Assembly: GCF_001424425.1 (NCBI RefSeq)
Contig: NZ_LMPT01000019.1
Span: 1,197,206 to 1,261,205 of the forward strand
Direction of reading: 5' to 3'
Source: Acidovorax sp. Leaf191
Lineage (GTDB): Bacteria > Pseudomonadota > Gammaproteobacteria > Burkholderiales > Burkholderiaceae_C
Length of the DNA: 64,000 nt
The translations under genes were made by a program, and so were the position numbers. Positions 42,383 through 51,125 of this stretch are shown in pieces (the first letter of the stretch is position 1; every line of letters begins with the position of its first letter). The notes beneath the pieces were generated by a model. That model did no database searches, had not been told where the DNA came from, and saw only the letters and a program-made list of their open reading frames with translations.

Positions 42383-42973
42383 TTACGCCTTGTGAGGCGA
42401 CGTATTCGAGTAGCGCTTCGCAACGTCCCGAAGCCGTTCGCCAAAACGCCTGGCCGTCTCGATATCGCCTTCCAACATTTCGTCAACCCCCGCATCGACC
42501 GGTGTTGTGGCCATTGCGCCTGAAGATGAACCGACATAGTTCACGTCGTTGCGCAGAGCTGCCTTGGTATTGGAGGGCATCATGCCGGTGCCCACCCACA
42601 GGCCGCTGTGTTGCATGGCAAATGTCATGAAGTACTGCAAGGTGGACAGCTTGTCGCCGCTCATGCTTCCGCTGTTGGTGAAGCCTGCGAAGAGTTTGTC
42701 TTTCCATTTCTGGGCCATCCAGGCCGCCGAAGAGTCATCGGCAAATCGCTTGAACTGCCAACTCGCGCTACCCATATAAGTGGGTGAGCCCAGCACAATC
42801 AAATCCGCGGCAGCCAGCCCCATCCAGGCGGACTCAGGCAGAGTACCTTGCGCATCAATCTCCAGCAATGCGGCCTCCGCACCTTGGGCAACGGCCTGTG
42901 CCAATCGACGGGTATGGCCGTAGCCGGAATGGTAGACAACCACAATGGATGGCATGGTGTGTTTCGCCGTCAT
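42383..42973 (-). CDS. flavodoxin-fold NAD(P)H:quinone reductase (WrbA-like)
   Basis: The 196-residue protein opens IVVVYHSGYGHTRRLAQAVAQGAE, the FMN-binding loop of flavodoxin-fold proteins, and has SPTYMGSASWQFKRFADD and GFTNSGSMSGDKLSTLQYF, matching WrbA/NQO-type members. The start overlaps the upstream gene by 4 bases (42970-42973). It likely reduces quinones in two-electron steps and helps against oxidative stress. Confidence 0.85.
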   Translation of the reverse strand: MTAKHTMPSIVVVYHSGYGHTRRLAQAVAQGAEAALLEIDAQGTLPESAWMGLAAADLIVLGSPTYMGSASWQFKRFADDSSAAWMAQKWKDKLFAGFTNSGSMSGDKLSTLQYFMTFAMQHSGLWVGTGMMPSNTKAALRNDVNYVGSSSGAMATTPVDAGVDEMLEGDIETARRFGERLRDVAKRYSNTSPHKA

Positions 42974-43854
42974 TGGGCAGCCCTCCAGCGCTCAGCCGTT
43001 TCCAGCGCATAGTCGCGGTAGCTCCGCAACGACGTGCCCAGTTCTTGCTGCATGCGCTCGACTGCACCAGCGGAGCCCACCTCGCCATCCATCTGCATGC
43101 GCGCCATCATCAGCCGCATGTCGTACGCCATCCAGGCGGGTGCAAAACTCCGGAACCGCGCTTCAAAAGGTCCGATGTCGTCACCCGCGTACCGGACGGT
43201 CTTGCCTAGCACATCGCTCCATACAGCTGCGGCAGTTTGACCCGACAACGCGATTGGCCCCACGACATCCAACACCTCCGTTGGCAAGGGTTCGCTTGCG
43301 GCGTCTCGGCGCAGCAGATGTCGCGCGGCAACTTCCGCCACGTCACGCGCGTCCACCATGGAAATGCCTGCACTGCCGATAGGCATGGGGTACACGCCCC
43401 GCTCCAGAACATCGGACTGAATCAAGGCATCGTCGTTCTGCATGAAGTAAGCGGGACGCAGAATGGTCGCGTGCATACCGAGCTGTCCGATCATGCGTTC
43501 CACCGTGTGCTTTCCAGTGAAATGCGGAACATCGGTGAAACGGTCGCAGTGCATGACAGACAGGTACACGATGCGTTCGATACCCGCTTCGCGCGCCAGG
43601 TTGAGCGCAATCAGTGCCTGGGTAATTTCGTCTGCGGCCACAGTGTTGAGCAAGAAAAGCGTTCTCGCGCCAGCCATGGCAGCGCGCATCGAATCCACGT
43701 CCTGGAAGTCTCCCTTGACCGCCGTAACGCCGGGTGGAAACTGTCGCTTCTCTGGTGTTCTGGAGAGGGCATGAACGTCTGCGCCTTGCGCGGCTAGCAG
43801 CGCTACCACATGTGAGCCGATAAGCCCCGTGCTGCCCGTAACGAGTATGGTCAT
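42970..43854 (-). CDS. NmrA-like NAD(P)-binding protein
   Basis: Start at 43854 behind AAGGAACTTTA. The 294-residue product begins MTILVTGSTGLIGSHVVALL, the Rossmann GxxGxxG of atypical SDR. It continues LSRTPEKRQFPPGVTAVKGDFQD and HFTGKHTVERMIGQLGMHATILRPAYFMQN, as in NmrA/quinone-oxidoreductase-2 relatives. Its ATGA overlap with the flavodoxin gene indicates coupling. Function is likely redox sensing or quinone reduction. Confidence 0.85.
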   Translation of the reverse strand: MTILVTGSTGLIGSHVVALLAAQGADVHALSRTPEKRQFPPGVTAVKGDFQDVDSMRAAMAGARTLFLLNTVAADEITQALIALNLAREAGIERIVYLSVMHCDRFTDVPHFTGKHTVERMIGQLGMHATILRPAYFMQNDDALIQSDVLERGVYPMPIGSAGISMVDARDVAEVAARHLLRRDAASEPLPTEVLDVVGPIALSGQTAAAVWSDVLGKTVRYAGDDIGPFEARFRSFAPAWMAYDMRLMMARMQMDGEVGSAGAVERMQQELGTSLRSYRDYALETAERWRAAQ

Positions 43855-44013
43855 TAAAGTTCCTTGAGTGTGTGCAATGGTTTCGTGAAGCGGGTCTACG
43901 GGCAGGCAAGGAAGCGATCCATGTGTGCTCGTTCGACCCGGCAACAAGCTGAATTGTTTATGGTTTAACCTTGCACAAATAGACTCGTTGTGTAGACACC
44001 GGCGTACCGAAAT

Positions 44014-44919
44014 ATGAACAATCAAAACTACTCGATCGACGATCTCCAGTGGTTCATCAAGATCGCGGAGGCAGGGAGCCTCTCAGGGGCTTCTCGCCAA
44101 CTGGAGGTTCCCAAATCAACCTTGTCGCGCCGCCTGGCGCGCATGGAAACGGCAGCAGGGGTCAGCCTCGTCAAGCGCAATACCCGAGCCTTCGCATTGA
44201 CCGACGCTGGCCAACGCCTGCTGGACGGAACAAGTCCGCTGATCCATAAATTGAACGCCGTCACCCATGACCTTCTTTCTCAGGATCAGACGCCAAGTGG
44301 TCGCGTTCGCCTAGCTGCGTCAGCGACATTTGGCAAAGTTGTGCTGCTTCCGCTGGTGACTGAGTACCTGTTCAAACACGAACATTTGGAACTGGATGTC
44401 AAGCTCAGCAACCGCCACGTCAACATCGTCGAAGAAGGCATTGATCTGGCGGTGCGCATTGGCGAACTTGCCGATTCCAGTCTGAAGGCCCGTGCCATAG
44501 GCACCGTACGTCCAGCTCTATTTGCAAGCCCCGCTTATGCGAACCAACATGGGTTGCCGGTGCATCCCGGTGAACTCAGTGCTCACGCTGGCCTGCTGCA
44601 GTCGAGGGAAGCCGCAGAAATCAAGCTGCATTCGCGAAGCAGAACCGCAAAAGGACTTTTGCGCTCACGTTTGATCATCGGCCCTTCCGACGCCTTGCTG
44701 GCGCCGACATTGGACGGACTGGGAATCGCCGTACTGCCCGAGTTCCAGGCAGCGCCGCTGGTCGCATCAGGTAAATTGGTCAGAGTGCTGGAGGGCTGGC
44801 AAATGTCCGCGCTGAAAGTCCAGCTTGTCTACCCCATGCAACGCCATCAATCGCCAACAGTTCGGGCACTGATGGCGTTTCTCGCGGAACAGATCCCCAA
44901 AAGGTTGAAGACACTGTAG
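44014..44919 (+). CDS. LysR family regulator
   Basis: The N-terminal 60 residues (SIDDLQWFIKIAEAGSLSGASRQLEVPKSTLSRRLARME) are the LysR winged helix. A substrate-binding domain follows (PSGRVRLAASATFGKVVLLPLV; GIDLAVRIGEL). The 301-residue protein is divergent from the NmrA gene with about 160 bases between starts, the usual place of a LysR activator of the neighbouring operon. It probably senses an aromatic or quinone compound. Confidence 0.88.
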   Translation: MNNQNYSIDDLQWFIKIAEAGSLSGASRQLEVPKSTLSRRLARMETAAGVSLVKRNTRAFALTDAGQRLLDGTSPLIHKLNAVTHDLLSQDQTPSGRVRLAASATFGKVVLLPLVTEYLFKHEHLELDVKLSNRHVNIVEEGIDLAVRIGELADSSLKARAIGTVRPALFASPAYANQHGLPVHPGELSAHAGLLQSREAAEIKLHSRSRTAKGLLRSRLIIGPSDALLAPTLDGLGIAVLPEFQAAPLVASGKLVRVLEGWQMSALKVQLVYPMQRHQSPTVRALMAFLAEQIPKRLKTL

Positions 44920-44922
44920 ATC

Positions 44923-45412
44923 TGAATCGCCCCGGCATTCCTAGACACCGTTGAGCCGTTGGGAATGTCGCTGTTCGAACTCTACAGGGGATAATCCTGC
45001 CGCCGATGAATGACGGCGCTGTGAGTTGTAGAACATTTCGATGTAGTTGAAGACGTCCGCTCTCGCATCATCACGGGTTGCATAGACCCGCCTGCGGATG
45101 CGTTCGCGCTTGAGCAGTTGGAAGAAGCTCTCGGCCACAGCGTTGTCGTGGCAGTTGCCACGCCGGCTCATGCTGCTGACTAGGTTGTGGTCGCGCAGAA
45201 AGGTCTGCCACTCGTGGCCGGTGAACTGACAGCCTTGATCGGAATGAACTATGACAGGTGCACGCGACTGGTGGGGCCATAGCGCCATCAGCAGTGCATC
45301 GAGGACCAGGCTCGTGTCAATGCGGCTGCCCATGGACCAGCCCACTACCTGGCGTGAGAACAGATCGACCACAACCGCTAGGTACAGCCAGCCTTCGTGG
45401 GTTCGGATACCC
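44923..45412 (-). mobile_element. 3' remnant of an IS3-family element (orfB end)
   Basis: The minus strand codes IRTHEGWLYLAVVVDLFSRQVVGWSM, with HSDQGCQFTGHEWQTFL and CHDNAVAESFFQLLKRERI, the second Asp and Glu of an IS3 orfB, ending HSQRLNGV at 44941. The end TGAATCGCCCCGGC (44923 onward) looks like an IS terminal repeat. Homology stops near 45412, so the 5' half including the first catalytic Asp is gone. Confidence 0.8.
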
Positions 45413-45752
45413 TCTTTCGCGAAGCCATTTGCCTGCACAAGCAAAAGCACATGTACGACGAATAAAAATCTCAGGCGCATCGTCTTCTCCCTCGAATAAG
45501 GCTATTGTTTGCAGCAATTGTCTTGGATGGCCGCACCGCTTCGCATGCGTACTCGTCGGCCTGCGCTTGCACTGGCAACGCAGGTTGCGTTGGTGCCGCC
45601 TGAATCTGACCTTGTTCGGTGAGTCCGGCGAATCGAAGCTCAGCTTCCTGACGCCGCCGTGAAACCACGCAGTCGGCGGCACCGTGAGTCGTTGCTTTAG
45701 GACACCCGCTTAACCGCCAGAGCAATATTTGGTTTGAACGCCCGGCCAATCG
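45413..45752. other. intergenic region without a supported gene
   Basis: Short overlapping open frames exist on both strands but none has a ribosome site or known pattern. The first part adjoins the IS3 break. The sequence GCATCGTCTTCTCCC at about 45477-45491 repeats the leader of the minimal recombinase near 5430, so a mobile-element edge may lie here. Confidence 0.4.
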
Positions 45753-46421
45753 TCACAGCGGCAACGACGCTCGGACGATGGAAAGCAAATCCTCGCTTGG
45801 CTCCTGATCGAAACGGGCCACGCCGTTGTTCGTCAACAGCACCGTCAAGCGCTTGGGGCGCATGAACCGGATCTGAACCTTCTCGATAACATGCTTCTTA
45901 CCGTGTACGAGTGCCTGGGTTGCCCCGAGAACGTCGACACTGCCCTTGATGACCGCTTTGGCCTGGACATTGGAGGCGAGTTCCATCGCTCCCAATTGCA
46001 GTGAATCCACGATCCCCACTTCGTTCAAGCGCCGCTGCACTTCGCTCGCCCAGTCCAGCACGTTGACCGAAAGCGGGCTGATCGCCAAAGCAAAGTCGGT
46101 TGCCTCCGCCAGCCGGCTGATCATGGTCTGAACGCCGCGGGGGGCGTCCACGAGTTCCAATCCTGGGCCGGCCACTGCCGCCTTGAATTCACAACTTCGG
46201 TATTCGACGCGGTGAAAACTCGCCTCCACCCCAAATGGGTCGGTAACGGTATCGTCGTACTCGATCTTCTCCACGAATCTGGCATCGAGAAAATCGTCTC
46301 TGACCCGATCCAGAACGAAGCCTTCGACCTGCTCTCCATCAAACGCCTTCACGCGAAGGCGTTTGGCCAGAACTCGCATAGAGATTGGCCATCGAGCCTT
46401 TAGCCAGCGATAGCGTTTCAT
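45753..46421 (-). CDS. third gene of the unknown three-gene operon
   Basis: The 222-residue protein starts at 46421 and overlaps the end of the middle gene by 4 bases (ATGA). It opens MKRYRWLKARWPISMRVLAKRLRV. It has SCEFKAAVAGPGLELVDAPRGVQTMISRLAEATDFAL and PKRLTVLLTNNGVARF. No domain is recognised. A basic N-terminus and mixed alpha/beta pattern suggest a nucleic-acid-linked role. It is only likely to work with its two partners. Confidence 0.6.
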   Translation of the reverse strand: MKRYRWLKARWPISMRVLAKRLRVKAFDGEQVEGFVLDRVRDDFLDARFVEKIEYDDTVTDPFGVEASFHRVEYRSCEFKAAVAGPGLELVDAPRGVQTMISRLAEATDFALAISPLSVNVLDWASEVQRRLNEVGIVDSLQLGAMELASNVQAKAVIKGSVDVLGATQALVHGKKHVIEKVQIRFMRPKRLTVLLTNNGVARFDQEPSEDLLSIVRASLPL

Positions 46422-47545
46422 GAAGTGGTCCCCGCTTCCGAATCCGCACCAGCACCCGCCGCCTCGGCGAGCAATTGCGCCAAGACGGTACGGGCAGTCT
46501 TCTCGATCATCGCGAGCAGGGTTGCCTTCTCCGCCTCGCTTACCGGGCGGATGTTCTTTGTATACGCGCCATTCTTGAACTTGAGCGCACCATGAATGGA
46601 GTAGCGAAACTTCTTGCCGGCCTGCCGATCCTCAAAGCCCGCGTCGCATTCGATGATCGCGTAGGGGTGGACGTTCTGCTTCGCGCGCCAAGTGATCGAC
46701 GTGATGAAGAAGCCCTTGTCCTTCAGCTCTTGGTACATCTCGGAGGCGACCAGGTTTTCACCGCTGAGCGCCACGTTCTCGACCACGCCGAGCATCTTCT
46801 CTTCGGCCTCGTCAACGTCGTCACCGTCCATATCGAAGTCATCGTCCTCTTGCTCCGAGGTCGAATGGGCGACCCGCAGGCGTGAGACGGTCATCAATGG
46901 AAAGTCGGGTAACGACGAGATCAGCCGCGTGAAGAACGTCGTTCGCGCCTCAGCCGAGGTCAGGCCAGTCAGCTCAATCTCTTCGAGTTGCACAACGGCC
47001 TTCTTGTGAGCTTCAATTCGCTCCCGCAGCTTGTCGACCATGGCACGGGCGCGGTCGGTTGCCGGTATGCGGATCTCGGTGCGCTCCCCGACCTTGGTGA
47101 AAACCAACTCTGCATCTCGATCTTGGCGCTGCAGCAGCCGCGTCTTGGAGTAGTCAAACTCGGAGTAGGTCACGTTCATGACGAATTCGGATTCGCTCTT
47201 CTTGTGGGCGCGAACGACCTCCTGGACTTCGGCCTTTTGGTATTCGCTGACGATCTCCTTGAGCTCGTCTGGCGACAGTTCGGTGTTCAACGAGATCGTA
47301 GCCGTCTTTTCGCCCCGCTTCGAGGCCTCGCGCCGCTCCAGAATGCCGCACACATCCGCGTAGTCGTGTGGGAGCAGCGACAGGTACTGAACCAGCGCCT
47401 CTCTTGACTCGGCTGGCGAACTGAAGATGCCGCGGTCGCGCAGCAGCTCCAGCAAGACCGCTTCCGTCACCTTCTGCTTGGCGGAGAACAGCAGGTCGTG
47501 GATCTCTTTGTTCGTGGCGAAATACAGCTGCCCAGGATCACGCAT
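46418..47545 (-). CDS. middle gene of the unknown three-gene operon
   Basis: The 375-residue protein overlaps the first gene (start 47545, partner stop 47538) by 8 bases. The N-terminal 70 residues (KEIHDLLFSAKQKVTEAVLLELLRDRGI) look like a winged-helix segment. A middle helical region (RARAMVDKLRERIEAHKKAVVQLEEIELTGL) leads to a strongly acidic stretch at 231-249 (EQEDDDFDMDGDDVDEAEE), and the rest is beta-rich. It may be a sensor, adaptor or nucleic-acid binder. No match can be named. Confidence 0.65.
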   Translation of the reverse strand: MRDPGQLYFATNKEIHDLLFSAKQKVTEAVLLELLRDRGIFSSPAESREALVQYLSLLPHDYADVCGILERREASKRGEKTATISLNTELSPDELKEIVSEYQKAEVQEVVRAHKKSESEFVMNVTYSEFDYSKTRLLQRQDRDAELVFTKVGERTEIRIPATDRARAMVDKLRERIEAHKKAVVQLEEIELTGLTSAEARTTFFTRLISSLPDFPLMTVSRLRVAHSTSEQEDDDFDMDGDDVDEAEEKMLGVVENVALSGENLVASEMYQELKDKGFFITSITWRAKQNVHPYAIIECDAGFEDRQAGKKFRYSIHGALKFKNGAYTKNIRPVSEAEKATLLAMIEKTARTVLAQLLAEAAGAGADSEAGTTS

Positions 47546-48536
47546 AGTCCATCCCCAGATCGATCGAAGAGAACTCCGTGATGGCCTGCGTCATCTTCGT
47601 GTAGCCGATGGCGTTGACCTTCGCGGCCAGCTCAGTCGAGTGGCCGTCGTCGCCCAGGCTCTCGACGTAGCGCTGCTTGGCCTTTTGAAAGCGTGCAGCG
47701 GCTGCAGCATCCGAGGCCATGGACCGAATGTCCACCTTGGTCGCATCCTCCAGGACTTGGTAGTGGCGCAAGAAATCGAGAAGGTACATGAACTCCTCTT
47801 CGGTTTCTCCGGATCGGCGATAGAACACGATGACACCTCGCTGGGCGAGAGCAGGCCCATGTTTGTACTCGAACACGATCCAAGGCGATGTCAGCATCTC
47901 CAGCGTGGCCGCGCGTGCCTTCTCCGGCTGGAGATTGGCTCGTCCGTCCAATTGCGGATAGAAGAACTTGCAATGCTGCGCCGCCGGCAAGGCAGCTGGC
48001 CCAGCGGCGCCACGCAGTTGTCGAATGTCGTACCGAACGTTGTCGATCCAGTGCACGTCGCGCGGGCCCAAGACGAACAGCCGCGCACCCTTGGGCAGCA
48101 GCAGATCCTTGGGCGTGGCTGCGCTCAGCACAGACGAGAAGTCCTTGTCGTACTCACCGTCGTGGTTGTAGACGAAGAGCAGTCCGCAGACGTTCGGCGT
48201 CACGTTGCCATGCATGTAGAGGTCCCGCCAGCGCTCGCTCTTCTCTGCGCAGGCGATCTGCTTCGCGAGGCTGGCAATGGCCCCCTGCAAGGTCGCGGTA
48301 GTGATGGAGCCCTTTGCGTAGCTCTTCAGGTCGCAATGAACGAACGTCCTGCGCTGCGCATACGGCTCGTCGTAGTAGAAGACCACATCCGCCGGATGCG
48401 TGTCGACTCCATGAAGGACCTTGTCCTCACAGGGCCAGTTCTGATCTTCGGGGCCGACCTTTGTCCAGAAGAATTCTGAGAACACTTCATCAGACAGTTT
48501 CATAGCCATTAATGCGATCTTGCTCGTTTCTGACAC
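47538..48536 (-). CDS. first gene of the unknown three-gene operon, PD-(D/E)XK-like
   Basis: Start is a GTG at 48536 with AGGGAGG before it. The 332-residue protein has HPAD at 47-50 (D50), then CDLK at 68-71 (D69, K71) and Gln84 in TATLQGAIASL. This is the order of a PD-(D/E)XK nuclease core (Asp, D/E-x-K, Gln). An upstream Glu-Asp pair is at 37-38. The later part has WIVFEYKHGPALAQRG and is alpha/beta. It may cut or bind DNA as an effector. Confidence 0.65.
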   Translation of the reverse strand: MSETSKIALMAMKLSDEVFSEFFWTKVGPEDQNWPCEDKVLHGVDTHPADVVFYYDEPYAQRRTFVHCDLKSYAKGSITTATLQGAIASLAKQIACAEKSERWRDLYMHGNVTPNVCGLLFVYNHDGEYDKDFSSVLSAATPKDLLLPKGARLFVLGPRDVHWIDNVRYDIRQLRGAAGPAALPAAQHCKFFYPQLDGRANLQPEKARAATLEMLTSPWIVFEYKHGPALAQRGVIVFYRRSGETEEEFMYLLDFLRHYQVLEDATKVDIRSMASDAAAAARFQKAKQRYVESLGDDGHSTELAAKVNAIGYTKMTQAITEFSSIDLGMDYA

Positions 48537-48885
48537 TGAGCCTCCCTAAATACGGCTTCTTTACACTGTTTATAGATTATGGATGGAGCCGTGCTTTTGG
48601 TGGCCAGCGGTCACGGGAGGTCGTAGTTGTGTTCCTTGGCAAGTGCTAGCGCCCTTGCGCGGACGACTGCTTGAGGTCAGCCAGCGTGAGTTCGCTCACG
48701 TCAAGCCACCGTCTGCAACCGCTGCATTGCAGACAAAGCCTAGTATCGGTACTTTTCTGAGAATACCGTCTACGCTGTGGTGACTCGATGAGGAGACGCG
48801 ATTCCCGAGCACGACAGGATTCACTTGTTGCCCGCAAAGTGGGTAAATCTTCAACGGCTGCAAGGATGCGCTCCTATACGCCTAA
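48537..48885. other. intergenic region upstream of the three-gene operon
   Basis: The part next to 48536 is A/T-rich (TACACTGTTTATAGATTATGG) and probably holds the operon promoter on the minus strand. Further right is a short open frame from ATG 48788 with many basic residues, cut by the IS5 element; it is not convincing. No known family is seen. Confidence 0.4.
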
Positions 48886-50230
48886 CAGGCTGCTGAAATA
48901 CTCCCCGCCAACCCTCTGCGCCTGCCACCGAGGCAGGACAATCGAGACATTCCCCCGAACCACCAGACAAGCCATCCATGCGCGGAGCCGACACCTTCAC
49001 CGAGAGCCTGTTCACCATGCGCCATCTCGATGACTTCGTGCCCGCGGACCATCCTCTGCGCGTGATTCGCGTGATGGTCAACAAGACGCTGGCAAACATG
49101 GATGGGCTGTTTGCCCAGATGTACGCAGCCGACATCAAAGGTGGACGCCCCAGCATCGCCCCTGAGAAGATGCTGCGCGCCATGCTCATTCAGGTGCTCT
49201 ACAGCGTGCGCTCAGAACGCCAGCTCATGGAGCAAACCCAGTACAACCTGCTGTTTCGCTGGTTCATTGGCCTGGCCATGGACGATGCGGTCTGGGTGCC
49301 CACCGTCTTCAGCAAGAACCGCGAACGCCTGATCGAGCACGATGCGGTCATAGAGCTCTTCAACCAGATCGTGCAGCAAGCCCAGGAACAGGAGCTACTC
49401 TCGGGCGAACACTTCAGCGTGGACGGCACCCTGATCCAGGCCTGGGCGGGCCACAAGAGCTTTGTGCGCAAAGACCGCCAGGGCGACGACGATACCGATG
49501 CGGGCAACTTCAAAGACCAAAAGCGCAGCAACGACACCCATGAATCCACCACGGACGGGGACGCACGGCTGTACCGCAAGGGCAAAACGGCCAGCGAGTT
49601 GCGCTTCATGGGCCACACGCTCACCGACAACCGCCATGGGCCGGTGGTCAGTGCCGTGGTCACCCAGGCCGACGGGTATGCAGAGCGCGAAGCGGCCAAG
49701 GCCATGATCAACGATGCGCGACAGGCATTGCCCGGCGATGAGCCCATCACGATCACGCTGGGCGCGGACAAAGGCTACGACGCCAAGGAATTCATTGAAG
49801 CCCTGCAAGAGATGAACGTACTGCCCCATGTGGCGCAGAACAAATCAGGGCGCCAATCTGCGGTGCCCGAGGGAATAGCAGACAGCGAAGGCTACGCCAT
49901 CTCGCAGCAAAAGAGAAAGCTGATCGAACAGGGCTTTGGCTGGGCCAAGACGGTGGGTCACATGCGCCAGGTGCTGGTGCGCGGGATCAAGAAAGTGGAC
50001 CAGATGTTTGTGCTGACGATGGCGGGCTACAACCTCACGCGACTGCGCAGCCTGGGGCAAATCCGTCTGCAGGGGCGGGTGTGAGGGAAAAAGAGGCGGG
50101 AGATGGGCCGGGAAAGGCAAAAAACCGGCCTGATGGAGTGCTGAATTTCAAGATACGGAAACTTGGCGAAAAAACAGCGCCAGGGCCAAGGGAGGCAGGC
50201 CGCAGGTGGGGGAGTATTTCAGCAGCCTGC
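48886..50230 (+). mobile_element. IS5-family insertion sequence
   Basis: The ends at 48886-48906 and 50210-50230 are inverted copies CAGGCTGCTGAAATACTCCC (last base varies). CTAA flanks both sides (48882-48885, 50231-50234): a 4-bp target duplication as is usual for IS5 (YTAR target). The element is about 1345 bp and has one intact transposase gene. It cut into a gene region whose right side is the GIY-YIG pseudogene. Confidence 0.9.
48978..50084 (+). CDS. IS5-family DDE transposase
   Basis: The 368-residue protein has an N-terminal DUF772-like domain (ADTFTESLFTMRHLDDFVPADHPLRVIRVMVN; YSVRSERQLMEQTQYNLLFRWF). The catalytic Asp is in FSVDGTLIQAW, the second Asp in TLGADKGYDAKEF and Glu in QKRKLIEQGFGWAKTVG. 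It covers the full length of typical IS5 transposases. It is probably active. Confidence 0.93.
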   Translation: MRGADTFTESLFTMRHLDDFVPADHPLRVIRVMVNKTLANMDGLFAQMYAADIKGGRPSIAPEKMLRAMLIQVLYSVRSERQLMEQTQYNLLFRWFIGLAMDDAVWVPTVFSKNRERLIEHDAVIELFNQIVQQAQEQELLSGEHFSVDGTLIQAWAGHKSFVRKDRQGDDDTDAGNFKDQKRSNDTHESTTDGDARLYRKGKTASELRFMGHTLTDNRHGPVVSAVVTQADGYAEREAAKAMINDARQALPGDEPITITLGADKGYDAKEFIEALQEMNVLPHVAQNKSGRQSAVPEGIADSEGYAISQQKRKLIEQGFGWAKTVGHMRQVLVRGIKKVDQMFVLTMAGYNLTRLRSLGQIRLQGRV

Positions 50231-50237
50231 TAAGGCC

Positions 50238-50607
50238 TCAAAGTAGCGCTTGAGGACAGCTTCAGCATTTATGTCTTTTGCGACTCTCGTGGCCAGGCCC
50301 TTTGTGTCGGCAAAGCCCGGGAGCAGACTCTGTGGAAGGAAATGAATCTCGTCTTCAACAGAATGCGTGATGTGCAGACCATAGCCCTAGTACATCACCC
50401 GGAGCGCAATCAGGAGTTCAAACCAGGCTACGAGAAGCTACGTCAACCCAAAGACACCAAACTGGAATTGTTCGATCTCGCTTGGTACTTCAGCGCATAT
50501 ATCGTTGACGATGGAATGATTGACGACTTGGAGCTTTGATGGTGAGGAGTTTCGCCAACAACCTGCTCAACGTGCGTATGGAAACCTTTGCTCATTCAAA
50601 AGCTTAG
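50238..50607 (+). pseudogene. GIY-YIG nuclease-domain gene, broken by IS5 and by a frameshift
   Basis: The frame after the IS5 reads SFSIYVFCDSRGQALCVGK, like YVF-D-x-G-x-L-YVGK of GIY-YIG domains. It continues VFNRMRDVQTIALVHHPERN and DLAWYFSAYIVDDGMIDDLEL with a stop at 50539. Continuing one base out gives ALMVRSFANNLLNVRMETF, which is the family end (stop at 50605). One base was lost or gained near 50530. No start codon remains upstream because of the IS5 insertion. Confidence 0.7.
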
Positions 50608-50990
50608 GCCCTAGAAGGCATCCGAATCAGTACTCACGCCAGTATCTTACGGTGGTATTTTTTACATGCATCCATTGGCATGTAAGAGGCCAATACCTCG
50701 CCTGAATACACCTTGGTTCACTAGGTACTGGAATAGGTCATCAACATGGATGACCTCATTGCCATCACAGAGAGACTCATCACCCAATAGGGGCTCAAAC
50801 AAATAGCCTTTGCTTGCTCTCATCTAGCGAATGCTTGTTCGCTGTATAACAGCCTATCAGTAATTTTTTACTGTGAACCTCCCTATGTTATGGATAAGAA
50901 CAAGGTAGGGATAACAAGGTGCATGTAGGTACAGAACACTCATTCGACCAATGGTCGTGATATCACTGATTCAAATAGCACAGGAATAAA
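50608..50990. other. AT-richer non-coding region
   Basis: No supported gene is present. A hairpin CAGTAA-TTTT-TTACTG lies at 50858-50873. The region precedes oriT and could carry accessory sites for mobilisation. Confidence 0.4.
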
Positions 50991-50992
50991 CA

Positions 50993-51013
50993 CGCGCACT
51001 TACCGTTTCTCAA
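50993..51013 (-). other. MOBQ-type oriT core (candidate)
   Basis: Read on the minus strand, bases 51013-50993 give GAGAAACGGTAAGTGCGC inside a longer run, which closely matches the IncQ/RSF1010 oriT core GAGAAACCGGTAAATGCGCC and the TAAGTGCGC nick motif of related oriT. It lies about 110 bases upstream of the MobA/MobL relaxase gene, as in IncQ plasmids. The classical inverted repeat before the nick motif is not complete here. Confidence 0.65.
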
Positions 51014-51075
51014 ATGATGCGTCAATCAAGCGCACCAGAGAGCACAGCCCTTCCTACTTGTTTACATCCAAAGCA

Positions 51076-51097
51076 CGCCCCTTTGAGGGGCGTTTTT
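51076..51097 (+). terminator. hairpin with T run in the relaxase leader
   Basis: CGCCCC (51076-51081) pairs with GGGGCG (51087-51092) around five bases; five T follow. It lies 29 bases before the relaxase start, so it may end an upstream transcript or act as an attenuator for the relaxase. Confidence 0.65.
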
Positions 51098-51125
51098 ACT
51101 TTTGACCTCGAGAAAGGGTATTACC

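Noticed and set aside
45471-45749. open frame next to the IS3 remnant
   Set aside because: No ribosome site, no conserved motif and overlap with another frame; treated as non-coding.
48788-48885. short basic frame cut by the IS5
   Set aside because: Only about 35 residues in the restored sequence, with no ribosome site or known motif.
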